From positions 59,356,580-59,420,579 of the forward strand of contig OY744529.1 of NCBI GenBank assembly GCA_963556195.1: a stretch of 64,000 bases of DNA, given 5' to 3'. A program made the position numbers and the translations under genes. Below, in pieces: positions 1-9,700 of the stretch; within the stretch, counting starts at the first letter, position 1, and each line of letters opens with the position of its first letter. The notes under the pieces were generated by a model. It saw nothing but the letters and a program-made list of their open reading frames with translations, did not search any database and was not told the origin of the DNA. This DNA comes from Sepiola atlantica. Lineage: Eukaryota > Mollusca > Cephalopoda > Sepiida > Sepiolidae.

Positions 1-484
1 GTGGTCAGTTCATCTAGTGTCCTGTTGTGCCACCATGTATATCGGCCATTAGCAAGGGTCACTCTGCAGGAACTAAGAACATGTCCATTGTTTGGGGTTT
101 TTTCGTACATAAAAAAATATAACAATCCAATCGAATTCAAAATAGACTCTGGCATGAAATAAGTTAACCACCTAGGAAATTATACAAGCAAATCTCTCTC
201 CAAATACAGACCTAAAATTAACTTCAGTCAAGCTAGAAACGTACAATAACACAAACATTCCCATAGTAGGAAAATGCATGGCAGTACTAGAAGATATAAA
301 TAAAATAAATAGATTGACAGTAGTCAAGGGCAACCTGAAGGCAACCTTTTTCTTGGGTATGACACGAAGATGTTGGGGAGGACGCAACTTCTTCCCTTTG
401 ATTGCTCCACTTAACCTTGATCCTCACCTTATAAAGTGTAGTGTTTAACAAGGATGGATCAAGTACAATGTTTTGAGTTTTTTG
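1..484. other. AT-rich DNA, nothing recognised
   Basis: No open frame with recognisable protein similarity is seen on either strand. A 71-codon reverse frame at 172-387 is hydrophobic and has no familiar motif; I regard it as chance. Confidence 0.5.
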
Positions 485-560
485 TATGACGCGACTGAGA
501 ATTGAACCCCAGTCTCACGACCTATTGACGAACAATCTAAGCATTATTCCTAATGGGCTT
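485..560 (-). repeat. tRNA-like SINE fragment
   Basis: Read on the minus strand, a B-box-like GGGGTTCAATTCTC (about 497-510) lies downstream of a weak A-box-like stretch near 545-560, with roughly tRNA spacing. The arms pair poorly, so this is a tRNA-derived SINE head or tRNA pseudogene rather than a working tRNA. The assignment rests on the two promoter-like boxes only. Confidence 0.35.
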
Positions 561-1339
561 AAACGATAAGAAAATAGAAACAAAAGCGTTATTCATTATA
601 GCCGTTTATGGAAGACCAAACCTGCAAAAAAATAAACCTAAGAATTTAAGAAATAAATAATTAAAGACTTCTCGACTGAGGCAATCCACACTGCTAGAGT
701 CTAAAAATGCATATACTGACCAATCATCCATGTCCAAATCAAGAATAAGGTAAATACCTGTTCTGCATTCATCCATCACAGGAACTAGTAACCAGCTGAA
801 ACCACTACGAATTATGGAACACCAGTTAATCCATAGACAAAAATGAGAAGATATATTTTATCTGTATCAAACACAAATCGTACTGAAATCAGCAACAGTT
901 ATAAGAAACGAAAATATATGGTTTCAGAACTACTTACATCATATTTCAGTTACTTTATTTATTTAACACTAGTTTGACTATCGATATTGGTTAGGTAAAA
1001 TCTGGTAAAGATTTACGACAATAGCTGAAAAGTGACTACACAAAATTAAACTCGGTTTAATAATATGGAATACAACAAAATATTTTGCTATAATATAAAA
1101 AAACTAAGATTAAATGAAAACAAATCCTGGGCAACGCCGAGTAGGGAGAGATATTTTTTTTTATAAATATGCAAACATGTAGATACGTGTGTATGTAGGT
1201 ATTCCCAAGACCCCTATCACCTTAAACATACACTCACAAAAACCCTGATAGTGGACAAGTGTTAATGTGACTTCTATTTTATCCCCCCTCCAGGAGATTA
1301 GACACAAGTGTCATGTGGGTTTGATGGAAGCGTTTTCAG
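561..1339. other. AT-rich DNA with one short dispersed motif
   Basis: No gene is seen. At 1124-1146 the minus strand reads TACTCGGCGTTGCCCAGG, a short motif that recurs at about 30018-30050 on the plus strand in longer repeated context. The rest holds nothing I can name. Confidence 0.4.
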
Positions 1340-1413
1340 TGGAATGACTTGGATTTGAACCTGGCACACCCAGGTTCTCAGCCCGTGTTGATACCCACTG
1401 TGCCATCTAGTGT
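1340..1413 (-). repeat. tRNA-derived SINE head
   Basis: On the minus strand CTAGATGGCACAGTGGG (about 1395-1410) matches an RNA polymerase III A box, and CCAGGTTCAAATCC (1351-1364) is a near-perfect B box, at tRNA-like spacing. The cloverleaf is incomplete and no CCA-end context is seen, so it is a tRNA-derived SINE promoter region. The body probably lies at lower coordinates, towards 1250, where sequence is GC-richer than its surroundings. Confidence 0.55.
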
Positions 1414-1836
1414 TTTTCTTCATCGTCCACTGTCTGAAAGATGCTAGCCTTATGCATTGGCTTGTGGAGTCATAAATAAAAATGAACTCGTTTCAACAAG
1501 TGTTAAGCGGTATGAAAACTGACAAAAAAGTAAAAGTTAGGAAGGTAACAGAAATAAAAGCCAATAGTTTTCTTTTGACAGGCGTGATAATTAGAAATGT
1601 GCAAAAGTATACGAAGTGACATAGACGATTTGTATTAATTAAATGGTAATAATAACAACAGTTATCATGGTAATTTTTTTCAGTTTTGGAACGGCAAAGA
1701 GCGTTGAGAATATACATTTTTTTGCAAAAAAAAAATGAAACTGCTCTCAACTCAATTGAATAATGGTTCTGATATGAAAGAGTGTTTTCCGTGAGGTGAG
1801 GGTATACCTCACCACTCTCTTTAGAAATACTTCATA

Positions 1837-1950
<114 letters not shown>

Positions 1951-2483
1951 AAGCAAAGTTGTCTATATGTATGTATGTCTGTCGCTGCATTATAGTTAAA
2001 CGGTTGACCTAAGAGTCAAACTAACCGCAGATTTGGAATCAGCACCTTCAGTTCGATGTCCTTATCGATGTCAGGAGATTTTGAACCTTTTTTAAAGTTC
2101 TTATTCAAAATTAAAAGTAGGTAAAAATAACATTAGAAACAAATGTTCCAACATTTTTAGCATTCCCTTTCCAGTTGAATATTTTCTATTATTAGCCAAC
2201 TTAAAAACATGCTCATACTAATCTGAACCTTTTCACTACCAGTAAGAAAAATAAATTAACATAAAAGTAAGCCAAGATTGTTCTTTAGTCAAATAATTGT
2301 ACATATTTAACATCTTTTTATTTAAATTAAAAATGGAACTTTTTAAAATTCTTTTTTTTAATTAATTTTAGATAATCGAACTATTTTAGATCGACGTGAA
2401 GAAGTAAAAGTTTTTAATTTGTTATCCCTATGCCGAACTCATAAACAGTTTAAGTAGGTTAAAAGACAACATATTTTCGTTTG
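1951..2483. other. AT-rich DNA, nothing recognised
   Basis: No coding or repeat signal is seen, apart from A/T homopolymer runs. Confidence 0.5.
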
Positions 2484-2566
2484 ATCAGTGATCGTGTGGA
2501 TAAGGCGTTCGCCTTCAGCTTCAATATTTCATGCCATTTTTCAGAGTTTGAATCTCACACTAGACA
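2484..2566 (+). repeat. tRNA-Arg-like SINE head or tRNA pseudogene
   Basis: GTGATCGTGTGGATAAGGCG near 2487 resembles the D-arm and A box of an arginine-type tRNA, and GAGTTTGAATCTC near 2543 resembles a B box. The anticodon-to-variable stretch is longer than normal and the acceptor stem does not pair convincingly. A SINE head or pseudogene is more likely than a working tRNA. Confidence 0.4.
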
Positions 2567-2889
2567 ATTGTATTTTTTGTTATAGCATTCTAGTTATATA
2601 ATATACCTTCAAAACTTAATGTAATAATTCTATTCCATTTCTAAATATCTTCATTGACAAAAACAAAAACACTCTATTCTACCAAGTATACCGAAAACTT
2701 ACAAACACGACTATACACAGTACTATTCACACCACCACACAATCAAAGCAGTCATTATAATAGATCTATATCTTAGAACACAGAGTTCTCCTTATGTAAA
2801 ATATCTAAGACAAAAATGTAGCAAGACAATCAACTTGCCCTGATAAGAAATACCTACTTAAACTATATCGAAAAATTGTGAGATTATAA

Positions 2890-4020
2890 CTTGACTATGG
2901 TAGTCTCATCCATGGCGTCGCAAGACCCTCATACCTAAAACAATTAGAAACAATTCATCATCAGATACTGAGACTCGCACTAGGTGCCCTTCACACGTCT
3001 CCGGTAGAGAGCCTTTATATTGAAGTGAATAACGTTCTTCTACAAATAAAAATAGAAAACCTTGCATTCCAATATGTGACAAAATTATCATCATGCCCAT
3101 TAAACCCTGCCTATGACTACGTATTTAATGCACAGTAAAAACACTCTGTTTGAAGAAAAGATCTATAACATTAAACCATTCAGTTACTGTATCCGGGAGC
3201 TTACCAATAAAATAGAATTGAACCCGAATCACATACACCAACGCCCCATTTTCAAAACTCCACCCTAGCATTAAAACAACCACTGTGTATATTAGATTTA
3301 GAAACAACTTCAAAGAACTAAACAAACCCAATTATATTTCAGGATGAATTTCAAAATATGAAAACCATCAGCCCAACTATAAATACATATACACAGATGG
3401 ATCCAAAGACTCAGACTCAGATGTGCTGCTATCTTCAACAACACAAAAATTCAGAAGTTGTTACCTGACAAAGCATTAATATTCAGTGCAGAAGCCTCAG
3501 CTATATACCTAGCTCTTGAAATAATAGAAAATAGCAGACCCAATAAATTTATCCTATTTTCAGACTCCCTATCAGTTATCATCGAAAAACAAAAATATGG
3601 ATAGCCCTCTAATCAATAGACCGTTAAAGAAGATCAACTCTATCTATTACAAGAAACACATTCCAATTATATTAAGCTGGATACCGAGCATATCGGCATC
3701 CATGGAAATGAAAGAGCTGATAAAACAGCAAAAGAATCACTGAACATGATATCTTCTAACACAAAAGTCCCATACACTGATCTCCGACCTACTATAAACA
3801 AGACCATAAAAATGGCAACAATTTTGGAATGAATACTAAAGTAACAAATTTCACAGGATTTGGCCATTATTGGCAGAAGGGCACCCAGGTTACAGAAAGG
3901 CTCGGAGAGAAAAAGTGGTACTAACCAGACTCTGTGTAGGACAGACACATATTGTTCACAAACATTTATTAAAAAATGAAGAATCCCCAATGTGTATACA
4001 ATGCTAACAACAACATAACA
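2890..4020 (+). pseudogene. LINE fragment: C-terminal ORF2 with RNase H, 5' part of interrupted copy
   Basis: Translated fragments on the plus strand, in several frames, resemble the end of a non-LTR retrotransposon polyprotein. After a post-RT segment (about 2900-3120) comes YTDGSKDS (near 3390), the start of an RNase H fold with its first Asp. An AEASAIYLALE-like stretch follows (near 3490), then an FSDS motif (near 3560) and HIGIHGNERADKTAK (near 3690-3730), which carries the late RNase H His/Asp region. A Cys-containing tail starts near 3985. Stops and frameshifts are frequent, so the copy is dead. LINEs with an encoded RNase H belong to the I/Jockey-type group; the clade is inferred. The 3' part resumes after 4615. 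Confidence 0.8.
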
Positions 4021-4612
4021 AGCCGCGCATGTGTGGTCCCCCTCTCGATGTGGCGAGTGTAAAATGCAATAAATTTGGGCAATTTAAGGAATATTTTACC
4101 CCCATTGTACCCCCTGGGGGCGCGAACCAGAATTTTTCTGAGGTCTAGGATGCTCATTTTATATCCAGAACAATTGCGTCTACATTTTGGCCAAGTTTCA
4201 GAAAAATTGAATGAATGGATCAAACGTTATGGGATAAAAGGGTCATTTTTTGCCATTTTGGGAGCTTTTGACCCCCTGGGGGTGCGAACCAGATTTTTTC
4301 CAAGGTCAGCGATACTTATTTTCTATTGGCCAAGTTTCAGAGAAATTGAATGGATGGATGAAAAGTTATGGGGCAGAAAATGTCATTTTTTGCCATTTTG
4401 AGGCCTTTTGACCCCCTGGGGGGCTAACTAGATTTTTTTTTCAAAAATCGGAGAATGTCACTTTCTAAACTGACAAAAGTTACAACTTCATGCAAAATTT
4501 CAGAGAAATTCAATGGATGGTTGCGGAAAAGAAATCCGGACGGATGGACGGACGGACGGACGGAAATGCCTCAAAATATAGGTCCCCCGATTTTATAAAT
4601 CCGGGAACCAAT
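4021..4612. mobile_element. Nested insertion with three ~150 bp tandem units and a (GGAC)n tract
   Basis: The LINE reading is broken exactly here and continues afterwards, so this block was inserted into it. Three imperfect units start with ACCCCCTGGGGG or a variant near 4108, 4271 and 4411. Each includes a 'gccaagtttcagagaaattgaatgga'-type segment (quoted to show the theme; the copies diverge). The block ends with repeats of GGAC at 4536-4563 followed by ATAGGTCCCCCGATTTTAT. No coding capacity is seen in the unit; the 108-codon frame at 4075-4401 merely reads through it. A non-autonomous DNA transposon or foldback-type element is possible, but I could not define terminal repeats or a target duplication. 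Confidence 0.65.
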
Positions 4613-4925
4613 TAAACATGTACTAATGGACTTCACGAACTCTAACAAAGCTGAAGAAATGCTGCAATTCAAATAATGTGAAGGACCTGATGGAAAATAC
4701 TAACCCGAGCAACATCTTCAACTTCATTAAAGAAATTGGACTCTTCTTCAAGAAAACTTCACTTAAATTATTTCTCTATAAAAAAAACTATATCAACGAC
4801 TCCCTCACCCCTGCAAAAAAAATAATTGTCCCACCTATATAAATGTATCATACAACATGTGTCGGCATTACATGACCCATTGAAGTTGATATGTTGTAAA
4901 AAACCCAAACAAAACCTTCTTTGTC
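4613..4925 (+). pseudogene. LINE fragment: 3' end of the copy interrupted at 4021
   Basis: Sequence from about 4612 continues the frame lost at 4020, reading KHVLMDFTNSNKAEEM and then a segment rich in Phe, Leu and Lys as far as about 4850. This is the Cys/His tail and C-terminal end of the same LINE polyprotein. Non-coding 3' sequence follows to roughly 4925. Stops are present. The join between the two halves shows the order of events: LINE first, minisatellite-bearing insertion second. Confidence 0.65.
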
Positions 4926-5378
4926 ACTTCTTTTTTATTTTTCTCCCCTTTTTCTCGCTTCCACCCCCACCATAACACTCCACCGTACTTCTTTATTCAC
5001 CCATTCGCATCTATAAAAAAAAAACTCTTCTACACACTCACTACTTAAGCTTCCACCAATCATTTTTTAACGCACCAAACATTCTACTTAACACCAAAAC
5101 CACAATTTCACCCCCATTCTAGCACACTCCTTCACTTTACCTACTCACCTCAGGGGCTTGCCACAATCCCATTACCGCTTCCCACTTTTTCATATTTAAT
5201 CTGACTTCTGTTCAATAAATGCTTATTCTGTAACAAAGTTTCATAATTGAAAACGAAATATCGAATCAAAAGAAGCATGACTCTGTGTTAATTTTTTATG
5301 CTCTATTTAGTTTGTTCTTCATTCTTATCAATACTTACACATTCTGTCAGATATTTATAAATTTAAGCAAACTTCTAC
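4926..5378. other. Pyrimidine-rich and AT-rich DNA, nothing recognised
   Basis: C/T- and A-rich sequence on the plus strand, with several short A runs. No gene, promoter or repeat boundary can be supported. Confidence 0.45.
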
Positions 5379-5396
5379 ACACATACACACACACAC

Positions 5397-5483
<87 letters not shown>
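5379..5483. repeat. Compound (CA)n(TA)n(GA)n microsatellite
   Basis: A short ACAC tract passes into about 50 bases of TA repeats and then about 35 bases of GA repeats. The open frames across it on both strands are artefacts of the repeat. Confidence 0.97.
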
Positions 5484-5486
<3 letters not shown>

Positions 5487-5858
5487 TCCCGGTGAAATAC
5501 CTTGTGATAAGCCTCCATAGCGTTAGACTGAGTGGATCCACAGGGATGTCAAGTTTCTTTGGCTAACGATGGAATAATTAGAAAAGCACCAAACAATACA
5601 GAAGGATTATGTATTTAGAAAGTGTGGAAAGATCTTTTGAAAGTTAAGTAAATATATATAATCTTTTTGCTTGTTAATTCCTACGCAAGATATTCTTAAA
5701 AATAAACAACCGAATGCGAACAAGGAAACTCCTATAGATTAGATAAATAGTCCAGTTTAAAATGGCCTCAATGAGTGACAAAAACACGAAATGGATTCGA
5801 AAGTACATTTATTGTTTATTCAGTTTGGTGGCTATGTTTTGTAAACAAATGGTGTTTA

Positions 5859-6080
5859 TACGGCTATACTCACATTAACACACTGCTTCCTGTTACACTC
5901 ACTGAAGTTAAACAACATTGAGTCTAACTACTACTAAATGGATGACCATTTTGGAATAGCATATGTAACAAATATCTCTTCAAATTCAAATGAATTTACA
6001 ACTCAATCGTGTACAAAAACATTACGATTTCAGCATAAAATTGCCCAAAGATGGGTGACATGCCGTAAAATCTAACAAAG
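5859..6080 (+). repeat. 5S rRNA-derived SINE (SINE3-like), copy 1
   Basis: From 5859 the sequence follows eukaryotic 5S rRNA along its whole length. It opens with ATACGGCTATAC, continues with CACTGAAGTTAAACAACATTG in the internal-promoter region (the first 20 bases are the informative part), and ends with ATGGATGACCATTTTGGAATA near 5939-5958. It is too diverged to be a working 5S gene. A non-5S body follows (about 5970-6080), and similar body sequence follows copy 3 at 8713. A 5S head plus shared body is the structure of SINE3-type elements. Confidence 0.7.
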
Positions 6081-6111
6081 ACAAATATATATACGCCGAC
6101 AAAACGACTTA

Positions 6112-6195
6112 ATCTACAAACCAATCGTGTACAAAACATATGCAGAGTTTCAGCATAAAATAATTCAATGATGGTTGATATGCCATAAAAGCCAA
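6112..6195 (+). repeat. Headless second copy of the 5S-SINE body
   Basis: The stretch with CAATCGTGTACAAAA, TTTCAGCATAAAAT and ATATGCCATAAAA repeats the body seen at about 6005-6075, with no 5S-like head before it. It looks like a partial tandem duplication of the SINE tail. Confidence 0.6.
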
Positions 6196-6199
6196 CAAC

Positions 6200-7232
6200 T
6201 AACCAAATGTTTGTAGATTAATTTGTTTTGTAGGCATATATCTTGTAAATGATTAGTTTGTAAGCGATAGATACTATTTAACTCATAGATTGCACCCTGG
6301 CATGTACTGTAGCGTGGATCTTGGCTTGGATAGGGTATAGACGATGGTCGCATCTTTAAAATGTATCAAGACTCATGCTAGCAATTAATAAATGTTATCA
6401 AGTGGCAAATGAGAAAAATGAATAACAATGATTGTTATAAAGTATTGAAAATGGGTCACCATTTAACAAGTGCTAAATTTACCAACAGTGATGTAAAATA
6501 TATTTTGAGTGAGTAAATAGTTTTTTAGAAACGTTGAAAGTTTTTGTCTATAGAATGTTCGGTGAAGGAAATGACAGGAGTGTTAGAAATGTATATGTCT
6601 ATATGTTTGTTTTCAGTGAATAATAATATGCGTGTGCGACATTTCGTGTGTATTTGCTTGCCTTTGTTTTATCACTGTGTGAATATATGTGAATTTGTTT
6701 GCTTTCTGTCAGTGTGTGTATATACTGTCGTTTGTTAGTGTGTGAGTATGTCTGTACGAGTTCAAGAAACGTTGTGTGTATCCGGCCTTTATCAGTGTGT
6801 GAATATGTGTGTGTGTAAGTGGAGTAATGGGTTGTTATCCCGTTCCTCAAAAGGCAGAGGGAGTCATAATGTTGTGCTCGTTGGATGTCTTTTCTGTGCC
6901 AACTTGACTTTCTCTTCTGTCTGGGTTTTTAGTTGTTGAGTTTTACGTTTTTGTAAGGAATTAATATTTCACACTGGCTCGCTAAATTTATTGTTTCGAA
7001 TGTTTGGGAATTATTTTGATTGGAAATGTAGAATTTGCACGTATGTAAAATCCTGTTTTATTTTATTTCAGAGACGGTTAAATGGAAAGAGTAAGCTAAG
7101 CGAACAGAGAAAGAAAGAAGTTTATAAAAGTTATAATGATGGCCGAATGCAAATAATTGAAGGCATTTAAAAAATTAGCAATTTTAGTCATTAGATGACG
7201 AAATACAGTAGCTTTTATGTTGGCTACAAGTG
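6200..7232. other. Gene-free interval with a TGTG-rich stretch
   Basis: Between about 6585 and 6830 the plus strand is enriched in scattered TGTG/TATGTG words, which gives long but meaningless frames on both strands. The remainder is AT-rich. No recognised element. Confidence 0.45.
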
Positions 7233-7423
7233 CAGTGGTGTGTAGAGGTCAGGTAAACCCGGGGCCAACTCCTTTGATTGTATGCCCAAAAGACTAAAGT
7301 ATAAGTTCTAGTACTGAGAAATATTATGAGAAAGAGAGATAGTTGAAATATGATTTGACTCCACCCCCGCCGATTAGGATACTCGAGTCCACTTCTCCGT
7401 TGCTTCCCCTAAGCACGCCACTG
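7233..7423. mobile_element. hAT-like MITE, 191 bp
   Basis: The block begins CAGTGGTGTG and ends GCACGCCACTG, so the termini form an imperfect inverted repeat. The CAGTGG/CCACTG ends resemble those of hAT-type miniature elements. The word CAAGTG adjoins both ends, consistent with a short target duplication, though the exact boundary is ambiguous by one or two bases. There is no coding capacity. A related copy lies at 10147-10318. Confidence 0.6.
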
Positions 7424-8369
7424 CAAGTGTGCTTGCAAAGGACCACCTTTTTTACACATCGCCGATTATTATATTTATTGTAACTTTGCCACATTTATTT
7501 CATGTATTTTTCTTATTTTATCTATTCATAATCACCTTTTTATGACTTGATTTATTAAATTAAATTGAATGAAACTATTTAATAAGTTTAACACGATTTT
7601 AAAAACTGCCGTTCTCTCATTTTATCTTCCAAACAAATACAAAACTGAATTGAATGGAATTTAGTAAAACAGACATTTACATTTTTTTAAATTAAGAAAC
7701 CTTTTATGATTACTAAATTTTATGAAATGCAAATATATCTTTTTATTCAATACTGTCCCTACAAAAAGTGTTGCGGTTCAACACTCGACGACACCCCAAA
7801 CTATGTGTTACATAATATGATACCGAAATAATTTCTTTAGATTTCAATTAAAATCATTTTTCATTCGAAGTCTAGATTTAATATATTCGTGATTTTATTG
7901 TTTGAGGTCTCAATTTAAACGAATTAGATTTATCGCGTTTTGTGTTCGAACTCTTCATTTTAAAAAAAGTTATGTTTTCTGTAGTAAGTATTTAAATCCA
8001 GGAGGTGCATATAAAGAGTTGTCCAAAAGTTGCAGTGCTCTTTCTTGAAATAATCTAGATTTTGCTGGCAGTCTATTGATTTTATGTCTTGGACTAATTT
8101 CACCTCGAATAAGAGAAGGTTCTTCTAGAGTCGCTGCAAGAATACTCCAAAGACATCTCTTGCGAAAAGCTTTCAGTTGACTCCGCAGCTTGTGCACCAA
8201 CACTTTGCACAATGCAGAGCCTATGTTTTAGTGCTCATAGGAAACATGGTTCGACAGATCATTTAAAACGGCTGATGAATTCTTGTTCTTGTAAATCACA
8301 CATTAAATAGAGCATCACTGATTTCTTTTTTATATGACTATAGTTATGTTGATAAAAATCACATAATCA
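7424..8369. other. AT-rich interval, one unassigned reverse frame
   Basis: A 80-codon reverse frame at 7970-8212 is basic and Leu-rich and slightly less AT-biased than its surroundings. I recognise no motif in it and no partner frame extends it. It may be a worn transposon fragment. The rest shows nothing. Confidence 0.35.
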
Positions 8370-8475
8370 CATTGACCCACCGGTTCTCGTTAAATCAGCA
8401 AAGTTAAGCGACGTGGAGTTTGGCCAGTCCCAGATGGGTTACCATTTGGGAATACTAGGCGCTGCATATAATCTC
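8370..8475 (+). repeat. 5S rRNA-derived SINE head, copy 2
   Basis: CATTGACCCACCGGTTCTCG, AAGTTAAGCGACGT (8402-8415) and GATGGGTTACCATTTGGGAA (8434-8453) match the order and spacing of the 5' region, box A region and box C/3' region of 5S rRNA. This is the best conserved 5S-like copy in the window. Scattered substitutions and a body that continues directly to about 8590 favour a SINE over a functional 5S gene. Confidence 0.75.
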
Positions 8476-8599
8476 CCCTGACCGGAATATACATGCAGTT
8501 GGGGACCACATGTGCATTTGATATTCCTTAGAAACTTCTTCTCTCGAGGCCAGATGCCCATTTAGGGCGAATGCCACACCAGGTATTACCGAATGTATT

Positions 8600-8800
8600 A
8601 TTATTATAGCCATGTTGACACACTTGTTCTCATTAAGTCACCAAAGTAAAGCGACGTTGAGCCTGGCCAATACTAAATGGGTGATCATTTAGGAAGACCA
8701 GGTGCAGTTTGTAACAAAAATGTCTTCAAATTAATCTGCAAATCAATTGTAAATAAAATCATGTAAGACTTTGTGCCCTAACAATGATCGCCATGCTGCT
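8600..8800 (+). repeat. 5S rRNA-derived SINE, copy 3
   Basis: The second 5S-like head in 250 bp has GCCATGTTGACACACTTGTT, AAGTAAAGCGACGTTGAGCC and AATGGGTGATCATTTAGGAA in order. The body that follows (8713-8800) shares TCTTCAAATT and the spaced CAATTGTA...ATG words with copy 1. Copies 2 and 3 lie in the same orientation, as a loose tandem pair. Confidence 0.7.
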
Positions 8801-9409
8801 GCAGCAGCACCCCCTCCCTCCTAAAGTCCAATCCTTCTTCACCGTGGTAGGGGGAGTAGCAATGTGGTAGTGTCAGAGCTACCTGGCTAACAGGGTTCTG
8901 GTGAAAATTCAGGAGGAGTCGGCATCAGGATCCGTCGTCCTCCAGTCGTCTCTGCCTCTTTATCTGGCAAGCTAAGACGTGTCATGTATATAAACCACAG
9001 ATCAATGGAGTGATAGTGACAACGTTGTTTCTGCACTATTCTTTTGTAATTTCTGGGCCGAACCTTCCCCGACTTTGCATGCAACTCCTGAGCCTTGCTG
9101 CTCTCGATGGTGTGAGTAAAAATCTGCCATCTTGCAGGTTAACGAATATAGGCGAATAGAGACATGCAGACCAGACACTCCTGAGGAACGATATTCATGA
9201 GCTCTATACTCATCTAAGTGCGACTTGCTTAGCAACCAAAACAACAATTGAGTTTCTTGTGATTGGATTCCTCGTTTTAGACTAAGATGTGTAAGCTAAG
9301 TGAAGAAAATCGATTTTTGAGTTTCAGAATAAAATTCTACAATTCTGTTTCATGCATCAATACAAATCTTCAAGGATTCAGCTGTTAATATCGGAAAGAA
9401 TAAAACTTA
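8801..9409. other. GC-richer interval of possible transposon origin
   Basis: Two overlapping reverse frames, 8887-9084 and 9002-9247, have base composition unlike the AT-rich surroundings, and the CTGCTGCAGCAGCACC run near 8795-8812 is distinctive. I do not recognise a protein domain. A fragment of an unidentified mobile element is the simplest reading. Confidence 0.3.
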
Positions 9410-9700
9410 ATATATTTTAGAAAAGAGGAAACAATCTTTTTTTCTTTAACTTTCGTCCACTCCAAACAAGGTAACTGCCACTGAAACGTACGGGGCAACC
9501 AAAGTGGGGAGTTGGGCAGCAAGATGTTTGTTTGCATTACATTTACATTTCTGCATTCTGAAGAGAATTCCAAAGGCAAGTGGTCCGAGGAAAGAAGCTA
9601 TTAGAGTAGAAAATTTTCCCCCATCTAGAGACCACTACAGTGAAGGGGTGGGATTTTGCAGCTAGTCGGGTGCTTCAACGGTATTTTCAGTTAATTAGTA
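9410..9700 (-). pseudogene. LINE 3'-end fragment (APE LINE family), antisense
   Basis: Minus-strand fragments match the other antisense LINE ends in this window. The block with TCCAAAGGCAAGTGGTCCGAG...AGAAGCTATTAGAGTAGAAAA (split here) near 9570-9620 is repeated at 28997-29055 and 45998-46040. In translation it is the 'NSFFP...LWNS'-type C-terminal stretch seen intact at 46580-46640. The 3' untranslated part, with GGCAGCAAGATGTTTGTTT, lies at 9510-9530. It is 5' truncated, as is common for LINEs. Confidence 0.7.

Noticed and set aside
5285..5566. 93-codon plus frame and the reverse frame opposite it
   Set aside because: They read straight through the (CA)(TA)(GA) microsatellite, which gives periodic Ile-Tyr and Arg-Glu. 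There is no other coding evidence.
8370..8475. Functional 5S rRNA gene
   Set aside because: Substitutions in the internal promoter and stems, no terminator T-run at the expected place, and a body that continues as in a SINE.
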